64,000 nt of DNA from Cryptomeria japonica (lineage: Eukaryota; Streptophyta; Pinopsida; Cupressales; Cupressaceae): the NCBI RefSeq assembly GCF_030272615.1, contig NC_081406.1, forward strand, positions 478,422,900-478,486,899, given 5' to 3'. Every line of letters starts with the position of its first letter. The stretch's first letter is position 1. Positions 24,091 through 36,118 of this stretch are shown in pieces. The notes beneath the pieces were generated by a model. It searched no databases and was not told where the DNA came from. It worked only from the letters and a program-made list of their open reading frames with translations. A program made the position numbers and the translations under genes.

Positions 24091-25190
24091 AAATATATAA
24101 TTAGATAAAAAGTTTATATATATATATATTCAAATTGTTTTGAGTATGTAGATGGTAACCTCAATGACATCATGTACACTATATGCTTGATTGAATCTTT
24201 CATCGACACCTATACAACTTGACACACCTTTCGAGGTATTTAACAACATTTACATTGAACTATTTAAACTATCATGTTGAATTTTGATAGTTAAAAATTA
24301 AATAAATTAAATTATCATGCTGAATAATTGAATTTTTGTTTCTCTAGGGCCGAGGTCATACAACGTCTACATCGTACCGATCAAAGGGTGTTGCACGTGT
24401 AGTGTCTACATCATCAAGCATTGACCATGAGCCATTTACAATATGTATTTTTTAATTAAAAAACTACACTCAGGAATTTGTACAAGTTGAATTCGGTACA
24501 AATCAAACACATACATGTTCAATATATAATTTTATTACATATGTTTGCTAGTTGACATGACTATTAGGATAGTTTTTGCTCATTGAATTGATCAAAGCCA
24601 AATTCAAGAGTCATCGACATCATTTGAGGTCATTTGTATATTAAAAGTTAATTTTATATTTTCAATATATTAATCCATAATTCAATATATCTTTTAATCT
24701 AATTTATACATGGACGCTTTATTTGACATTGTTATAGGAGTTAAATGCAACTTTTGGTCCTAATTTTGTTGTACCTAGACCTCCTCGATAAAATATTGTT
24801 AGAGGAGATGAGCACACTCACACGGTATTTTAAATTCTGATTATTTAATCAAATTATATAAATTTAAATAATTCTAATCAAATTTCAATCATACAATGTG
24901 TGTGCATGTGTTTATTGTCTTATATAGGTTGACATAGGTCCTGACCATATAGTACATGCAAAGAAGGTTGTTGGAGCCGATGAGCACTTGAATATGGTAA
25001 TTTTAGTGAATTTATATCAAATTTATGTCATTTGTGCACATGCTTTTATACAAAATATTTAATTCTTATAATCTAATTTGAAAAACTTGTCTGTCTTGTA
25101 CAATATGGGACAGGTCAATCTAGTTCACATGGATTGAAGAGGACTCTAGATTTTCCTGATAATATGACTTATTATTAATATTATGTCATA
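24091..25190 (+). other. AT-rich unassigned region with exon-like blocks
   Basis: After a TA dinucleotide stretch (24115-24130) come short G/C-richer blocks, each preceded by a plausible AG acceptor: after CTCTAG at about 24348, TTATAG at about 24740 and TATATAG at about 24928. They can encode pieces such as VNATFGPNFVVPRPPR and VDIGPDHIVHAKKVVGADEH. Spacers of 100-250 bp are AT-rich. This could be a decayed gene or DNA transposon fragment. No family is recognised. Confidence 0.25.
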
Positions 25191-27324
25191 TGTTGTCATT
25201 GATGTCAAATCTTGTGGTCCGAATGTGGTATGTTGAGCAGCAATGCATGTATAAGATGGCATTGAGCATTTGAGGGTTTCCCATATTTCCTAGATGTTTT
25301 GGCTTTTTGAAAGGTGTGTTGCTCGTGTTATTCAGTGCTATTCTTAGGTCTAGATTGGTCTGAAAGTCAAGGTTTTTGGGTTTGGCTATTGAAGTTGTGT
25401 AATGACAGGTGTATAGCATGCAAATAATATTTTGGGTCTGGCTTTGGCGATGTGAGTAGCGTGTTGGTGTGTTTTTGGTCTACTTCTCATTCCTTCCCAC
25501 CACCAGAATGTTTAGTGGTGACCTTGTTAGGATAACCGGTGAACAACTGAGAGGGGGGGGGGTGAATCAGTTGTTAGCAGATTATATCAACCAAACCACT
25601 TAATAACCTTTAGCTGGATCACATAAACATTAAGTACGGGAATAGTAGAAACAGATACTAGTAAGCAATAAAACTTAACAATAAAATAGATAATCAACAT
25701 AATGCAACCATACCACATAACACCATGATTTGTACGTGGAAAACCTGGAAAGGGAAAAACCACGGTGGGAAGCCTACCCACAGTCAGATGATACTTTTGC
25801 AGAAAGTATGTGATACAATGAGGGGCCTGCACATGTAGGAAGGTACACTGCCCAAAGCATACTGCTCATTACAAAAGAGTCTCACTGACTACAAAGATGT
25901 TATAACTACCTCAAGATAAATGGACAACAATCTAGAATAATGAACTTCCAGAGATAGCATCTACCATGCCCGATTACAGCCCCAGTTAATCTCAATACCA
26001 GAGGCCTTTGACCTCTTCCTTAATCCCAATTCGATCACCTATGATCGACCAAATCTCCTTCGCATATGATATTACATTTCCATTCACATTCCATTCCTTG
26101 ATCTAAGATCTTACATCAATTTTTACCAACCCTAAGGCCTAAACCAATTAGGTCAGCCACCTAAAAGATATTACAATAAAATCATTACATACATCCATAT
26201 TACAATGATAAGCCATGTCGGCTTGAGACCAAAACAATAATAACCAATCCATAAATCATCCCGGTAACGTGTAGAGAACATGTTAACATGATACCGATCC
26301 ATAACCTAGATAGGCACCAGACCTAATCTGGGTCCACCATGCCAAAGCAATATCTTCAATTAGTTGAGGCACGATCAAAGAACATCTTCAACATCCTGGA
26401 ATCCATCTAGAAGTTGCACCAACACCACTTATGCATCTTGCCAAGATTTCTCAATGAAAGCTCTACCGGTTAAACCTTAAATTCATGCCACTAAAGGGTT
26501 TACAAGAGTGTATGATAGCATCGATTACCAAGTCAATACCAACTGACCAAAACATGCTCTAGAAGAATGTGACACATAAAGTCAAACATACTCCATTGAT
26601 CCAAACATGCCGAAAGTGTTCAACATATAGTCCTTTCTGTCGATAACACTAGATCTTCTACCGGTAACCAAAACCTATCTGCCGGTAACCAACCATAACA
26701 ACTAGAGTTGACATCAATGACAAAACATCAATGCAAGACATAATCAATTCATCCATAATGCCAACAATCCTATTTTGTACTCCGTCTTGGCCGACATTAA
26801 AGACAATGTTTTTTCTGGAGACAGTATATAGGAGTATGATCTGGATGAGTTGAGTAGTGTCTTTTTGTGTTGAAGACATGTGAGATTGAAATAATCCAGT
26901 TTTAGTGTTAGAGTTGTGTTGTAGATTGTTACCGGAAGTAGTTTCATCTGTGCAAACTGTGATTCAGTGGTGGATTCTCTTTATCTTTCTTTCTTCTTCG
27001 ATAGTGAGCCTTTTTTTAGGCAATGAGCCCTCCGATAGTGAGCCCACCTGTAGTGAGAATCTTAGCAATGAGCCATCCTTTGTAAAAATCACCTTAATTG
27101 GTGTTTTCATATTGAGAATTATCCTTCTCTGTGGTTTTTCCCTTCTTGTGTTTTCCGCATAAATTCTGGTGTTTCTTGTGTCTAATTTGTTATGTGCATA
27201 TGATTTCATGCTTTATCTATTTTGATTAATTCTGTTAATTGTTTTAGATTTGTCAATGAAAGTTTAAAGAATTTTTTATTATCAATTGATTCACCCCCCC
27301 TTTCAGTTGCCCATATATTCAACA
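25191..27324 (+). repeat. 5' LTR of Copia F, split by a solo LTR
   Basis: It starts TGTTGTCATTGATGTC and ends ATATTCAACA next to the primer site; about 890 bp remain after removing 25525-26766. Near its end it has ATTGATTCACCCCCCCTTTC, the plus-strand form of the C-rich end motif shared by all Copia-type LTRs here. Confidence 0.75.
25525..26766 (-). repeat. Solo LTR inside the Copia F LTR
   Basis: This 1,242-bp repeat runs from TGTTAGGATAACCGG to ATGCCAACA, in minus orientation, related to the LTRs at 21896-23120 and 36119-37310. It has a run of 10 G's before TGAATCAG. The flanks GACCT and ATCCT agree at only three positions, so a target duplication is not clear. No internal sequence is attached. 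Confidence 0.75.
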
Positions 27325-27340
27325 ATTGGTATTAGAGCTT
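27325..27340 (+). other. Primer binding site of Copia F (Met type)
   Basis: ATTGGTATTAGAGCTT directly follows the LTR end, one transition away from the consensus TGGTATCAGAGC. Confidence 0.85.
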
Positions 27341-27582
27341 TAGTTCCTTGATATAGAGCTTAACCGCTTGAGGTAGATCTTGATCCGATGGCACACAAGT
27401 TATCTATTCTTATCTTTGAAGGATCCAATTATAGTTTTTGTAAAGTGAAGAGAGGTTATCTAGTTTCTCTAGGTTACAACACTTAGAAGGATGTGGAGAC
27501 TAAGTATGTTCAACCGATGAATGGTCTTTCTACTCCGGATGAGATTCAGGCCTATGAAGAGAATGAAAAAGGAAGGTATTCT

Positions 27583-28690
27583 TGTTGGAGTCAATGAACA
27601 CTAAGAGGGAGGGTGAATCAATGTTGTGCAATTAACAACTTTCTTAAACTAATTCTTAAACCATCAAATGTAAATGAATGAAATAAAAGTGTAGAAACTA
27701 AATGCAAGTAAGCACAAAACCATAACACCATAATTTTTACATGGAAACCCAAAAAGGGAAAAACCACGGTGGGATTGAGACCCATAATATTATAATACTA
27801 TGATTAGGAGTCTAATAATATTACAAGGGGAATGCACATACATTCATGAACACTACCTAGAGCTCACTTCTCAATTATAAAAGAGGGCTACAACCCCCAG
27901 AGGACTCACTATCCTACAAATGATTTACAATATGCCAAAATGCAGTTCTAGTTAAGCACAAAAGGTCTTCTTCCACTATTCTATCTGACTACTCTATTCT
28001 GCTATGCTTTGTCAAATACTAGAGAACCAATCCAAAGATAGCGCACATAAAACTGTGCTCCAACACTCATACAACCTTTTCACACTCACATCTATCACCA
28101 AAATACTCAAATAAATTGGTCTTATATATTCACATCATAAGATTAAATCTATTCCATGTCAGCCTGAAAAACCACATAACACACAACATGAAACCTATAA
28201 CAATAAGTTGGATCAATCCGATTACAAATACATATGCGAACCTAAACAAATTGATAATATGCTTCACACATGTCAGCTTGACCACCTCGAACTCAAAACC
28301 AATCTTCAAAATCATCCCAAATATTTTGCATAACACACTACACCAAAACAAATATGTTCTTCCTAAAATACCAGATACCGGATCTTCTAACTTGTAGGAG
28401 AATCAATAACAGAGGCTAGGATTGCAAATCAAGCTATCTCAAACATCCAATCACCTAAATATTCCAATGGAACCAAAACTATGCATCCAAAATTGAGTTA
28501 TGTTCAATCTACTCATACTCTGCTGCTTACTGTATTCCACCTTCCAAACTTAAGCAAAATAGATATCAAACTTCTGGTAGAACAATTTAGTATATAACGG
28601 ATGTGATTTTTGATCAGAGTTTTTGTCAATGAAAACCCCAAAATTTTCCTCATGCACTTAACTCAATCAGAATAGTGTCTCTTGCCAACA
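27583..28690 (-). repeat. 3' LTR of element D
   Basis: This repeat starts TGTTGGAGTCAATGAAC and ends CTTGCCAACA. It is followed by CTCCCCCTTTCGCACCGATG, the polypurine tract on the minus strand. It aligns along its length with 33816-34966. Confidence 0.88.
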
Positions 28691-28897
28691 ATCTCCCCCT
28701 TTCGCACCGATGACAACACTTGATGAAAAATGACACTGTCAAAACTGACATACACTGCAAAACTTCAAAATTGTAACAACTCAACAAGCCCCCCCTAAGA
28801 ATATACACCATTTTTCATTCCTCTCTCTCTCTCTCCCCCCCTTTGAGATCAATGGAAAAGGTAGGTATCCACAAAAATTTATGTACAGCGTAACAAC
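28691..28897 (-). other. Polypurine tract and 3' non-coding segment of element D
   Basis: About 200 bp hold three C-rich modules on the plus strand (28691-28705, about 28790, about 28830-28845), the last within a CT repeat. They mirror the three C-rich modules seen in A, B and Copia G. Confidence 0.6.
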
Positions 28898-31800
28898 TTA
28901 CAAGAATTTAAAAATGTTTGCAAAAATGGTTTTCAGTGATTGCAGGTGATCATCCCAACCTTTCTTCAAGTTCTCCAAAATATTGATAAGAGCACTAAAT
29001 AGGTAGGTATGTATCTCAGCTCCTCTAAGATATGATGGAACACACTTATTCAGAGTATTCATAGCATCATGCTGATTACTAAGCAAAGTATATAACCAGG
29101 GAGTGATTAAGTTTTTGAGTTCTCCCACTCTACCAACCACTCTATCTTTTTCTTGATTAAGGCTCTTGATTTTGTCAAGTAGAGCCATTACCCAAGATTC
29201 AAGATTGCTAGCAAAAATTGATTGGGGGGCAAAGGATTGAGAGATACTGACTAATTGACCTTTGCATTCCTTGATCTTCTTATCAATATCAATTGTGAAC
29301 TTAGGAAAGATAAGACATGCCTTGTAAATCTTACCGCCTTCATCCAATTCCTCCTGAATTTCCTTCAAATTGACAATCAAACTATCTCTATCACCTCGAA
29401 CCATTCTCAAAACTATCCTTAACCGCATAGAATTGAATTGGCTAAGAACCTTTCCTTTGACAACTTTCTCTAAAGATATAAAATGAGAATCCAATAACTT
29501 AAGCATGCTCCTCATCTTACTAGAGGGCGAGTCTGCTGTATCTTGCTTGAAAGGTGGTAAAATTTTCTCAAGTACACTTTCAGCCATGGATATGAGCTCT
29601 TTATCCTCAGAGTGATACTTCAATAAGTCTTCACTAGCTTTGGCTTGTGCAAGCACTGGAAGCTTGAGTGCTTGGACAAGAGATAGTGAGTTAAGATCGA
29701 TAGGCCCTTTGGTGAGATTTGTGTCGCTGATAATTTGTCTGTCCTTGTACACAGTGTCTCTTTCCACTAGAACCTGTTCAATCTTATCTCCATCCTTCTC
29801 CTTCTCTACCTCCTCTGCATCTTCTCCTTTTTTTTGCAACCTTTCTCTCTTCATCACCAACCTCCTCAGCTACCTTCTCAGATTCAATAGTTGTTATCGG
29901 AGGATTCAGATCAGCTTCACCAGAGTCTGCAACCTTCTAATTATCAACAGTATCATCTGCAATTGTGACTTGTTAATTTGTTTTCTCACCTAGAACAGAG
30001 GTATCATCCTATATATGCACTTCTGAATGTGTGTCATCTTTCACCAGATTTATCTCATACATGTTCTCTTCTAAAACTTGCTTCAAAATTACTTCTGTTT
30101 CCTTAGCTACATCATCAATCTTTCCGAACATGATCTTATTAACTCTAGTTTTTCTTCTAAATCTACTCTTTTCAATGTTAGGAAGTCTATCTACTTAACT
30201 CTTAGAAATTACTCAGCACAGAATAACCAATACATACTCTTTGATTCTCTCATCTTCTAGATTAGCCGTATGCCTTCTGGCATAAAAAAATTCATATAGA
30301 TCCTTCAGAATCATAGATGATAATTTTATTAGGGATTTACTGTATACATTCATATATACTACAACAACTTCTTCTAGTGTTCTTTTACCATTCTAATCAT
30401 TATTCTCATACCATTATGATATATGCTTGAAATTCCCTTCCTTTACTACTATATCAAGTATTTGACTTAATGTGATGGGGGGCATAATAGTGTTGTTACC
30501 TTCAAGTTTCCGAGACTTTAATGCTTCATCAAGCTTAGACTTTGGCTTCTTTCTAGATCAAGGTCTTCTGTATTGCTCATCTCCAACTCTTGGCTTTTTG
30601 CTTGGCTGACCTTCACTCGATGGTTGCTTCTTGACTACCCTGGTAGAAGTAGCAGTCTTCTTTACTTCCCTCATTGCTTCATCAGATTCAGTCTCTTCTT
30701 CTACAATGGCTACCACATAGACTCTTTCTGGCTTCCCTTTCTCCCTCTTTTCTACTCCACTAGATGATTTGGATTGAGGCTTTGGTGGAGGGACAATATT
30801 TTGAGTACCGGAAGAAGGTGCCGACTTTGTTTGTCTTGGCTTAGGAGGAGTAACCAGTTTAGTCTTCTTGGGTTTGACCATGTCCCCCTCTTTCAAGATG
30901 TTCTAGTCCTAGGCTCTGTAGACTGCTTGTAATTCCCATTTCTTCAACAAGCTACTCCACTAATTTTCTCACTCTCTTCTGCATTTTGGGCTTGGTGAAT
31001 TGGGAGTGCAGACTCAAAATTTTCTCCTTATAAGTCCCAAATCTTTCTTATTTTTCATCCACCGACTTACTCAAAAGATGTTGAGCATACGCATCAAGAG
31101 TATTTGCATCAACTTCATACCCCATGGGCATGATCCATACTCTCCTTGGTTCAATGACCTCCATTAGACATTGGTCAATTTCTACCATGAAGCATATGAA
31201 GTCCTCATACTTTTCTATAATCTCCTTCGTGATCCTTTCCCTAATCTGTATCATTCCTTGGAAGGATTTGAAGTAACCCCATAGGTTAGCTTTATATGCT
31301 TGAGCATATCCTAATCCTTGTAAGGATTCCTTGATATGCACCACCACTGGTTTGTCATATGCCCATTGTTCTTTGCCTATACCAGGGATCTCCTTCATGA
31401 AATAGAATGCTAAACAGATAATCAAAGTACCGAACTAAAAAACATGCTTCTTTTCCTACTTTATCTTCTTCAGATTACTCATTAGTTCACTCACAAGTAT
31501 CCCACATAGATCATACAACTTGTCCTCTTTAAGAATTTGATAAGATGCATAGATTTTCATATCGGAGTCTGAGTTTGCTCTGTTAGATTGATAGACCTTA
31601 TACCCTATTACCATGGATGCAAATCTCACATCATACTCAACAATGTCACTAATTGTCATCGATATGCTATCATGTTGGGAACTGATTACCTCTGTCACGG
31701 CCATTTTCTTCACATTCCTTAGACCAGGAACTTCACCAGTTGCATTCAAACATGTCACCATTTAGATTGCATTCTTGGTGATATTGTATAATTTATCAAG

Positions 31801-32166
31801 CCATATGAATTTGTTATGGACCCTGCTCAAAATGTACCTAACCCATTTGGGTTCATCAAAAACCAAAAAGTTCACAAACTAAATGAAACTCTTGTCCTAC
31901 AAGTATTTGAATTCTGGTTTCAGGTTGCCCATGCCATCCATCATGTGCTTGGTGTATAGATTTAGCATTTGAATATTCCCAAGCTCTTCAATATTGCAAT
32001 GGATGTATGCCCTAATATATTCAACGTGCAATACCCCATACGAAACAAATGAAAATACTCCTTTCAAATCATCTTCCATCAATTTGTATGGATGTTTCCT
32101 AAACTTCAGACTTGCTCTATTAGTTATTTCAACAACCAATGGATTCACTACACTAGATGATGTCAT
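28898..32166 (-). pseudogene. ORF2 of element D, unknown long protein (frameshifted)
   Basis: It begins MTSSSVVNPLVVEITN at 32166. The first three stretches (to 31048) share one frame with stops; frameshifts follow before 30896 and again before 29860. Conserved blocks link it to ORF2 of A/B/C: AYIHCNIEELG, a readable LSRVHNKFIWLD, FASMVIGYK and MEVIEPRRVWIMPMGYEVD. A Lys/Pro-rich middle (30558-30896) and a long helical C-terminal part (29860 down to 28898, 320 residues open) complete it. One stop (31897) is TAG where the frame suggests CAG. The function is unknown. Confidence 0.65.
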
Positions 32167-32596
32167 TATCGAATTCTAGGTTACATATGAATAAATAGCT
32201 CAAACTCAAAAAATAACTTTTTGTCTTCAACTGGATGCAAGAAATCTTCGTTGAATCCTTACAAGCTTTGGTTTAGCTGCAAAATCTTCTTCGCCTCACT
32301 CTTCTTCTCTTTCAATTTGAATGTAATATGAGAAATGAAAGTTGAAATGCCTTTTTATCCTTTGAATACCTAACTTTAAGGTGCAATAAATTCTCAAACC
32401 TAAAGTTCTCTCGGATGCTCTACATCTCATGAATATCATACTAGAGCATGAAATTGGCATGAAATCTTCTGGATATCTCTTAGGATCAACTACACAAGCA
32501 TTCAAAATCATCTGTAACTTGCCGTAACCAGTTACATATATCAGAAAGGGGGTTTTAAGGATCTGCATGAAAAGCTTCCCCCTAAGGCCAAATGCC
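32167..32596 (-). other. Spacer between ORF1 and ORF2 of element D
   Basis: About 430 bp without a convincing frame, in the position of the ORF1-ORF2 spacer of A, B and C. Confidence 0.4.
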
Positions 32597-33747
32597 CTAG
32601 TTACTGGATGAGGTTCCAACACTTGAATCAGGTGTGGACCCATTTACTGCATTTAAATCATCCTTTTTAACCCACATCTTCTTGTGCTTCTCTTTGATCT
32701 CTTCAACCTCCACTTTACCCTTTTCATCTGCTTTGTTCATATTTTCTAGAGCATTCTTGTTCATATTCTTACTACTATAGTATTTTGCAATATGACTGGA
32801 TTTGTTGCAAGCATAGCAAACAATGTTATTTCTTTGATTAGGCCTGAAATTACCTTGATTTCCCTTTGATCTGCATTGGTTAGCAATATTTTCAAATATT
32901 CCACAAGCATAGCATCTAACATTTCTCCTATTTACCATACTTCTGCATTCAACTGACTTATGACTATATTTATTGCAATTGAAACATTGTCTCGAGAATG
33001 ATGAATTATTCTGATTAGCTCTATTTCTGCATTGACTAGCCATATGACCAAATTTATTGCAAACAAAACATTTACCATTGAATTTATAAGCATTAGGTTT
33101 CCTTACTAGAGATCTCTTGTTCTTCTAATGATTGCTTTGATCAGATCCAAACTTTTCTCCTTTCTCAAATCCGAGTCTTCCCATATCATCTTTATTCTTC
33201 TGACTTTGTAGTATCTCATCTAGCTTAGTTGAGCTAGCATTGAATTTTTCTTTGTACTCATTAGCAGTCATAAGTTCATCTCTCAGAATTATGATCTGTC
33301 TCTCAAGCTCTTGCTCATTATTTTGGGACTATATCAATTCAAGCTTCAACATGTCATTTTTGATGATTAAGTCTGGAAAATTCATCAGATCTATCCTCCA
33401 ATGAATGAGTCAGACTTTCTTCATTCTTCTTCCTATCTTCAATTTCCTTTGTTAGCTTCATCACAATGGGTTGCATTTCATTCTTCAGGACTGCATTGTC
33501 TCTTGCAAGTTTTTCACATTCATTTGTGTTGTCTTTAAGGACTTGATCATCAATGCTTTCCTCTTCTTTCTCATTGAGTTTTCCCATCAACTCCTTTCTC
33601 TTCTCTCTGGATTTGTTCACTTGTTCTTTTAATGACAATGAAATTTTCAGCATCACTCAAATTTCTTCTCAGGCTACTTGCTTCTTTCCTTGCTGCATCT
33701 AGGTCTTCAAGTGCCACAATAAGTTGTTTCTACAAACCGAAGTCCAT
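32597..33747 (-). pseudogene. ORF1 of element D: coiled coil plus zinc knuckles (frameshifted)
   Basis: It starts at ATG 33747 (MDFGL, then a TAG and a helical stretch), shifts frame near 33660, and continues as a charged coiled coil (RKKNEESLTHSLEDRSDEF, nearly the same block as in A). The knuckle part (32597-33100) contains CFNCNKYSHKSVEC, CYACGIFENIANQC with the His lost, and CYACNKSSHIAKYY with the last Cys lost; another degenerate knuckle precedes them. It ends TSSSN-stop, like A and C. The role is presumably Gag-like RNA binding. Confidence 0.7.
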
Positions 33748-33797
33748 TGATTCACTCTCCCTGATATTCTTCAAGCTATTAGGCTTCCTTGGAGGAA

Positions 33798-33815
33798 CTA
33801 GTCTCTGATACAAAT
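33798..33815 (-). other. Primer binding site of element D
   Basis: The minus strand reads ATTTGTATCAGAGACTAG next to the 5' LTR end, a slightly decayed Met-tRNA site (ATTGGTATCAGAGCTTGG in A). Confidence 0.75.
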
Positions 33816-34966
33816 TATTGGAGTCAATGAACACTAAGAGGGAGGGGGGGATTGAATCAATGTTATACAATTAACAACTTTCTTAAACTGATTCTTAAAC
33901 CACAGGATGCAAATGAATAAAATCAAAATGCAGAAATTAAATGCAAACAAGCACAAAAACGTAACACTAAAATTTTTACGTGGAAACTCGGAAAGGGAAA
34001 AACCACGATGGGATTGAGACCCACAATATTATAATACTATGATCAGGAGTATAATAATATTACAAGGGGAATGCATATGCATTCAGGCACATTGCCTAGA
34101 GCTCACTACTCAATTACAAAAGAGGGTTAAAACCGCTAGAGGAATCATTGTACTACAAATGATTTACAATGACAAAAATAATGTCTGAACTGATGAGTAG
34201 CATCTAAAAATGCCAAAATGCGGTTCCAGTTAAGCACAAAAGATCATCTTCTACTATTCCATCTCACTGCTCTATTCTTCTCTGCTCTATCAAATACCAG
34301 AGCACCAATCCAAAGATAGTGCACATAAAATTAGGCACCAATGATCATACAACCTTCACACACTCACACCTATCACCAAAATGCTTAAATAAATCGGTCT
34401 TATATATCTGCATTATTAGATTAAATCAATTCCATGTTGACTTGAAAACCACATAACATGCAACGTGAAACATGTAACAACAAGTCGGCTCAATCTGATT
34501 ACAAATCCATATGCAGATCTAAACAAATTGATAATATGATTCACACATGTCAACTTGACCACCTCAAACTCAAAACCAATCGCCTAAATCATCCCAAAGA
34601 TTTTGCATAACACACTACACCAAAATAACTCCGTTCTTCCTGAAATACTAAATACTGGATCTTCTAACTTGCATGAGAATCAATACCGGAGGCTAGGATT
34701 GCAAATTAAGCTATCTCAAACATTTAGTCACCTAACTCTTCTACTGCAACCAAAACTATCCAACCAAAATTGAGTTCTTCTCAATGTACTCATACTTTGC
34801 CGCCTACTGTATTCTACCTTCAGAGTTAAGTAAAATGGATATCAAACTTCTGGTAGAACAATTTATCATATACCAGATGTGATTTTTGATCAGAGTTGCC
34901 ATCAATGACAACACCAAAACATTCCTCATGCACTTAACTCAATCAGTACAGTGTCTCTTGCCAACA
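33816..34966 (-). repeat. 5' LTR of element D
   Basis: This 1,151-bp copy starts TATTGGAGTCAATGAAC (TG mutated to TA) and ends CTTGCCAACA. It is a little longer than its partner because of a short insertion around 34170-34200. Confidence 0.88.
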
Positions 34967-35754
34967 ATACTATCTTTCATGCATTATCAAAGACTGAATT
35001 AACAAAAGTTATTTCTTTGAATATTGCTTATGAGGTTTGGTAGAAGCTGAAAGATGTCTATAAAGGAAATGAGAGAGTTAAGTTGACAAAGAGGGTAACA
35101 ACTAAGTGAAGATATGAGAACCTCAAGATGGAAGAAGGAGAAGACATTGTAAGCTATTTTGAGAAGGTTAACAATGTTGTGAATGAAATTAGAGAACTCA
35201 GAGGCACTTTGTGTGATGAAGCTGTGATTGACAAAATCTTGATGACATTATCAATGAGTTATAGTGATAAGATGTCAGTTAATGAAGAGACCGATGATCC
35301 AAAGAAGTTCACTAGAGAATAACTATTTGATACCTTGACTACATTTGAAGTAAGAAAGTTTAGAAAGGACAAAGACAAATCAGAGACAACATTCAAAGAA
35401 TCTAAAGATGGTCCGAATGATGAAGAGAGCCCAAATGAATTGGAAGAAAACATTGTGAGAAAACTGAATAAAGGCATCGGCAAGTACAAAGGTATGTCAC
35501 CCTTTAAATGTTTTAGATGTGGAAATATTGGTCATATTTCTACTAGATGTCTAGAAAAGGGAGCCAGACAAAAAATTAGGGAAAACAAAGGAAAGTTCAA
35601 TAAGAAAGCCTATTATGTTAAAAATGATGCTAGTATTTCAGATGATGAATCAAACTATGAGGAAGGTGATTGTTTATTTCTGGTAGAAAAGGATGTTACT
35701 AAGTTGATATTATTGCTAATCCATTTCATGCTAGAAGAGATAAAAATGAATTGA

Positions 35755-36118
35755 TGTGCCTCTCCTTGATTCATCTTGCCTTTTTGTACATCAGTGGATC
35801 ATATTGATATAGCTTAGTCTAGTTTATGATGATTTGATGGTATCATACTATGTACTAAGCCTATTTCATGATTATATTGGATATGAGGATGATTATGATA
35901 GTGCTTGGCTGTCATGATTTTCTTCTATTGTATTATGATAGGGATGATGTCATACCACTCATTTATGAGCATGATATGACATTGCGATTCCCCTTCACTT
36001 GTCTTCCTATTTCATGATATATGCTATTGTATATGTATTGGTTGGTAAGAAATATATTTTAATCTATTATTTTCATTGGCCGACATGTTTCTATAGTTTT
36101 GAATGAATTGTATTTATT
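35755..36118. other. Unassigned stretch between Copia F and Copia G
   Basis: About 360 bp of AT-rich sequence rich in CATGATTAT-like words. No frame or known repeat is seen. It is not Copia pol. Confidence 0.4.

Larger units (their letters stand above)
27583..34966 (-). mobile_element. Pol-less LTR retrotransposon D (minus), divergent member of the A/B/C group
   Basis: The element is 7,384 bp long with LTRs at 27583-28690 and 33816-34966 and flanks ATTCT (27578-27582) and ATACT (34967-34971), a target duplication with one change. In minus orientation it has a Met-type primer site, a coiled-coil ORF with zinc knuckles and a long ORF2 sharing short blocks with A/B/C. No protease, integrase or RT is seen. 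It carries more frameshifts than A. Confidence 0.85.
25191..35754 (+). mobile_element. Copia LTR retrotransposon F (plus), 5' part only, interrupted
   Basis: A 5' LTR (25191-27324, split by a solo LTR), a Met-type primer site and a gag frame (27388 onward, split by element D) are present. After the gag zinc knuckle (CFRCGNIGHISTRC) coding similarity fades at 35754 and no protease, integrase, RT or 3' LTR follows. The rest was deleted or replaced before or during the insertion of neighbouring elements. Confidence 0.8.
27388..35754 (+). pseudogene. gag: gag of Copia F, split by element D
   Basis: ATG 27388 opens MAHKLSILIFEGSNY. The frame continues to 27582, is interrupted by element D, and resumes in the same frame at 34972: GRYS joins IFHALSKTE. 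The middle part (KMEEGEDIVSYFEKVNNVV, 35128 on) is the UBN2/gag-polypeptide domain of plant Copia, and CFRCGNIGHISTRC (about 35508-35550) is the zinc knuckle. Stops include TAG in VW-stop-KLKD, TGA in TK-stop-RYEN and TAA at 35320-35322, all compatible with C-to-T change. An acidic tail follows the knuckle. Confidence 0.88.

Noticed and set aside
25525-26766. A 5-bp target duplication for the solo LTR inside Copia F
   Set aside because: Flanks GACCT and ATCCT share only three bases; not enough to claim.
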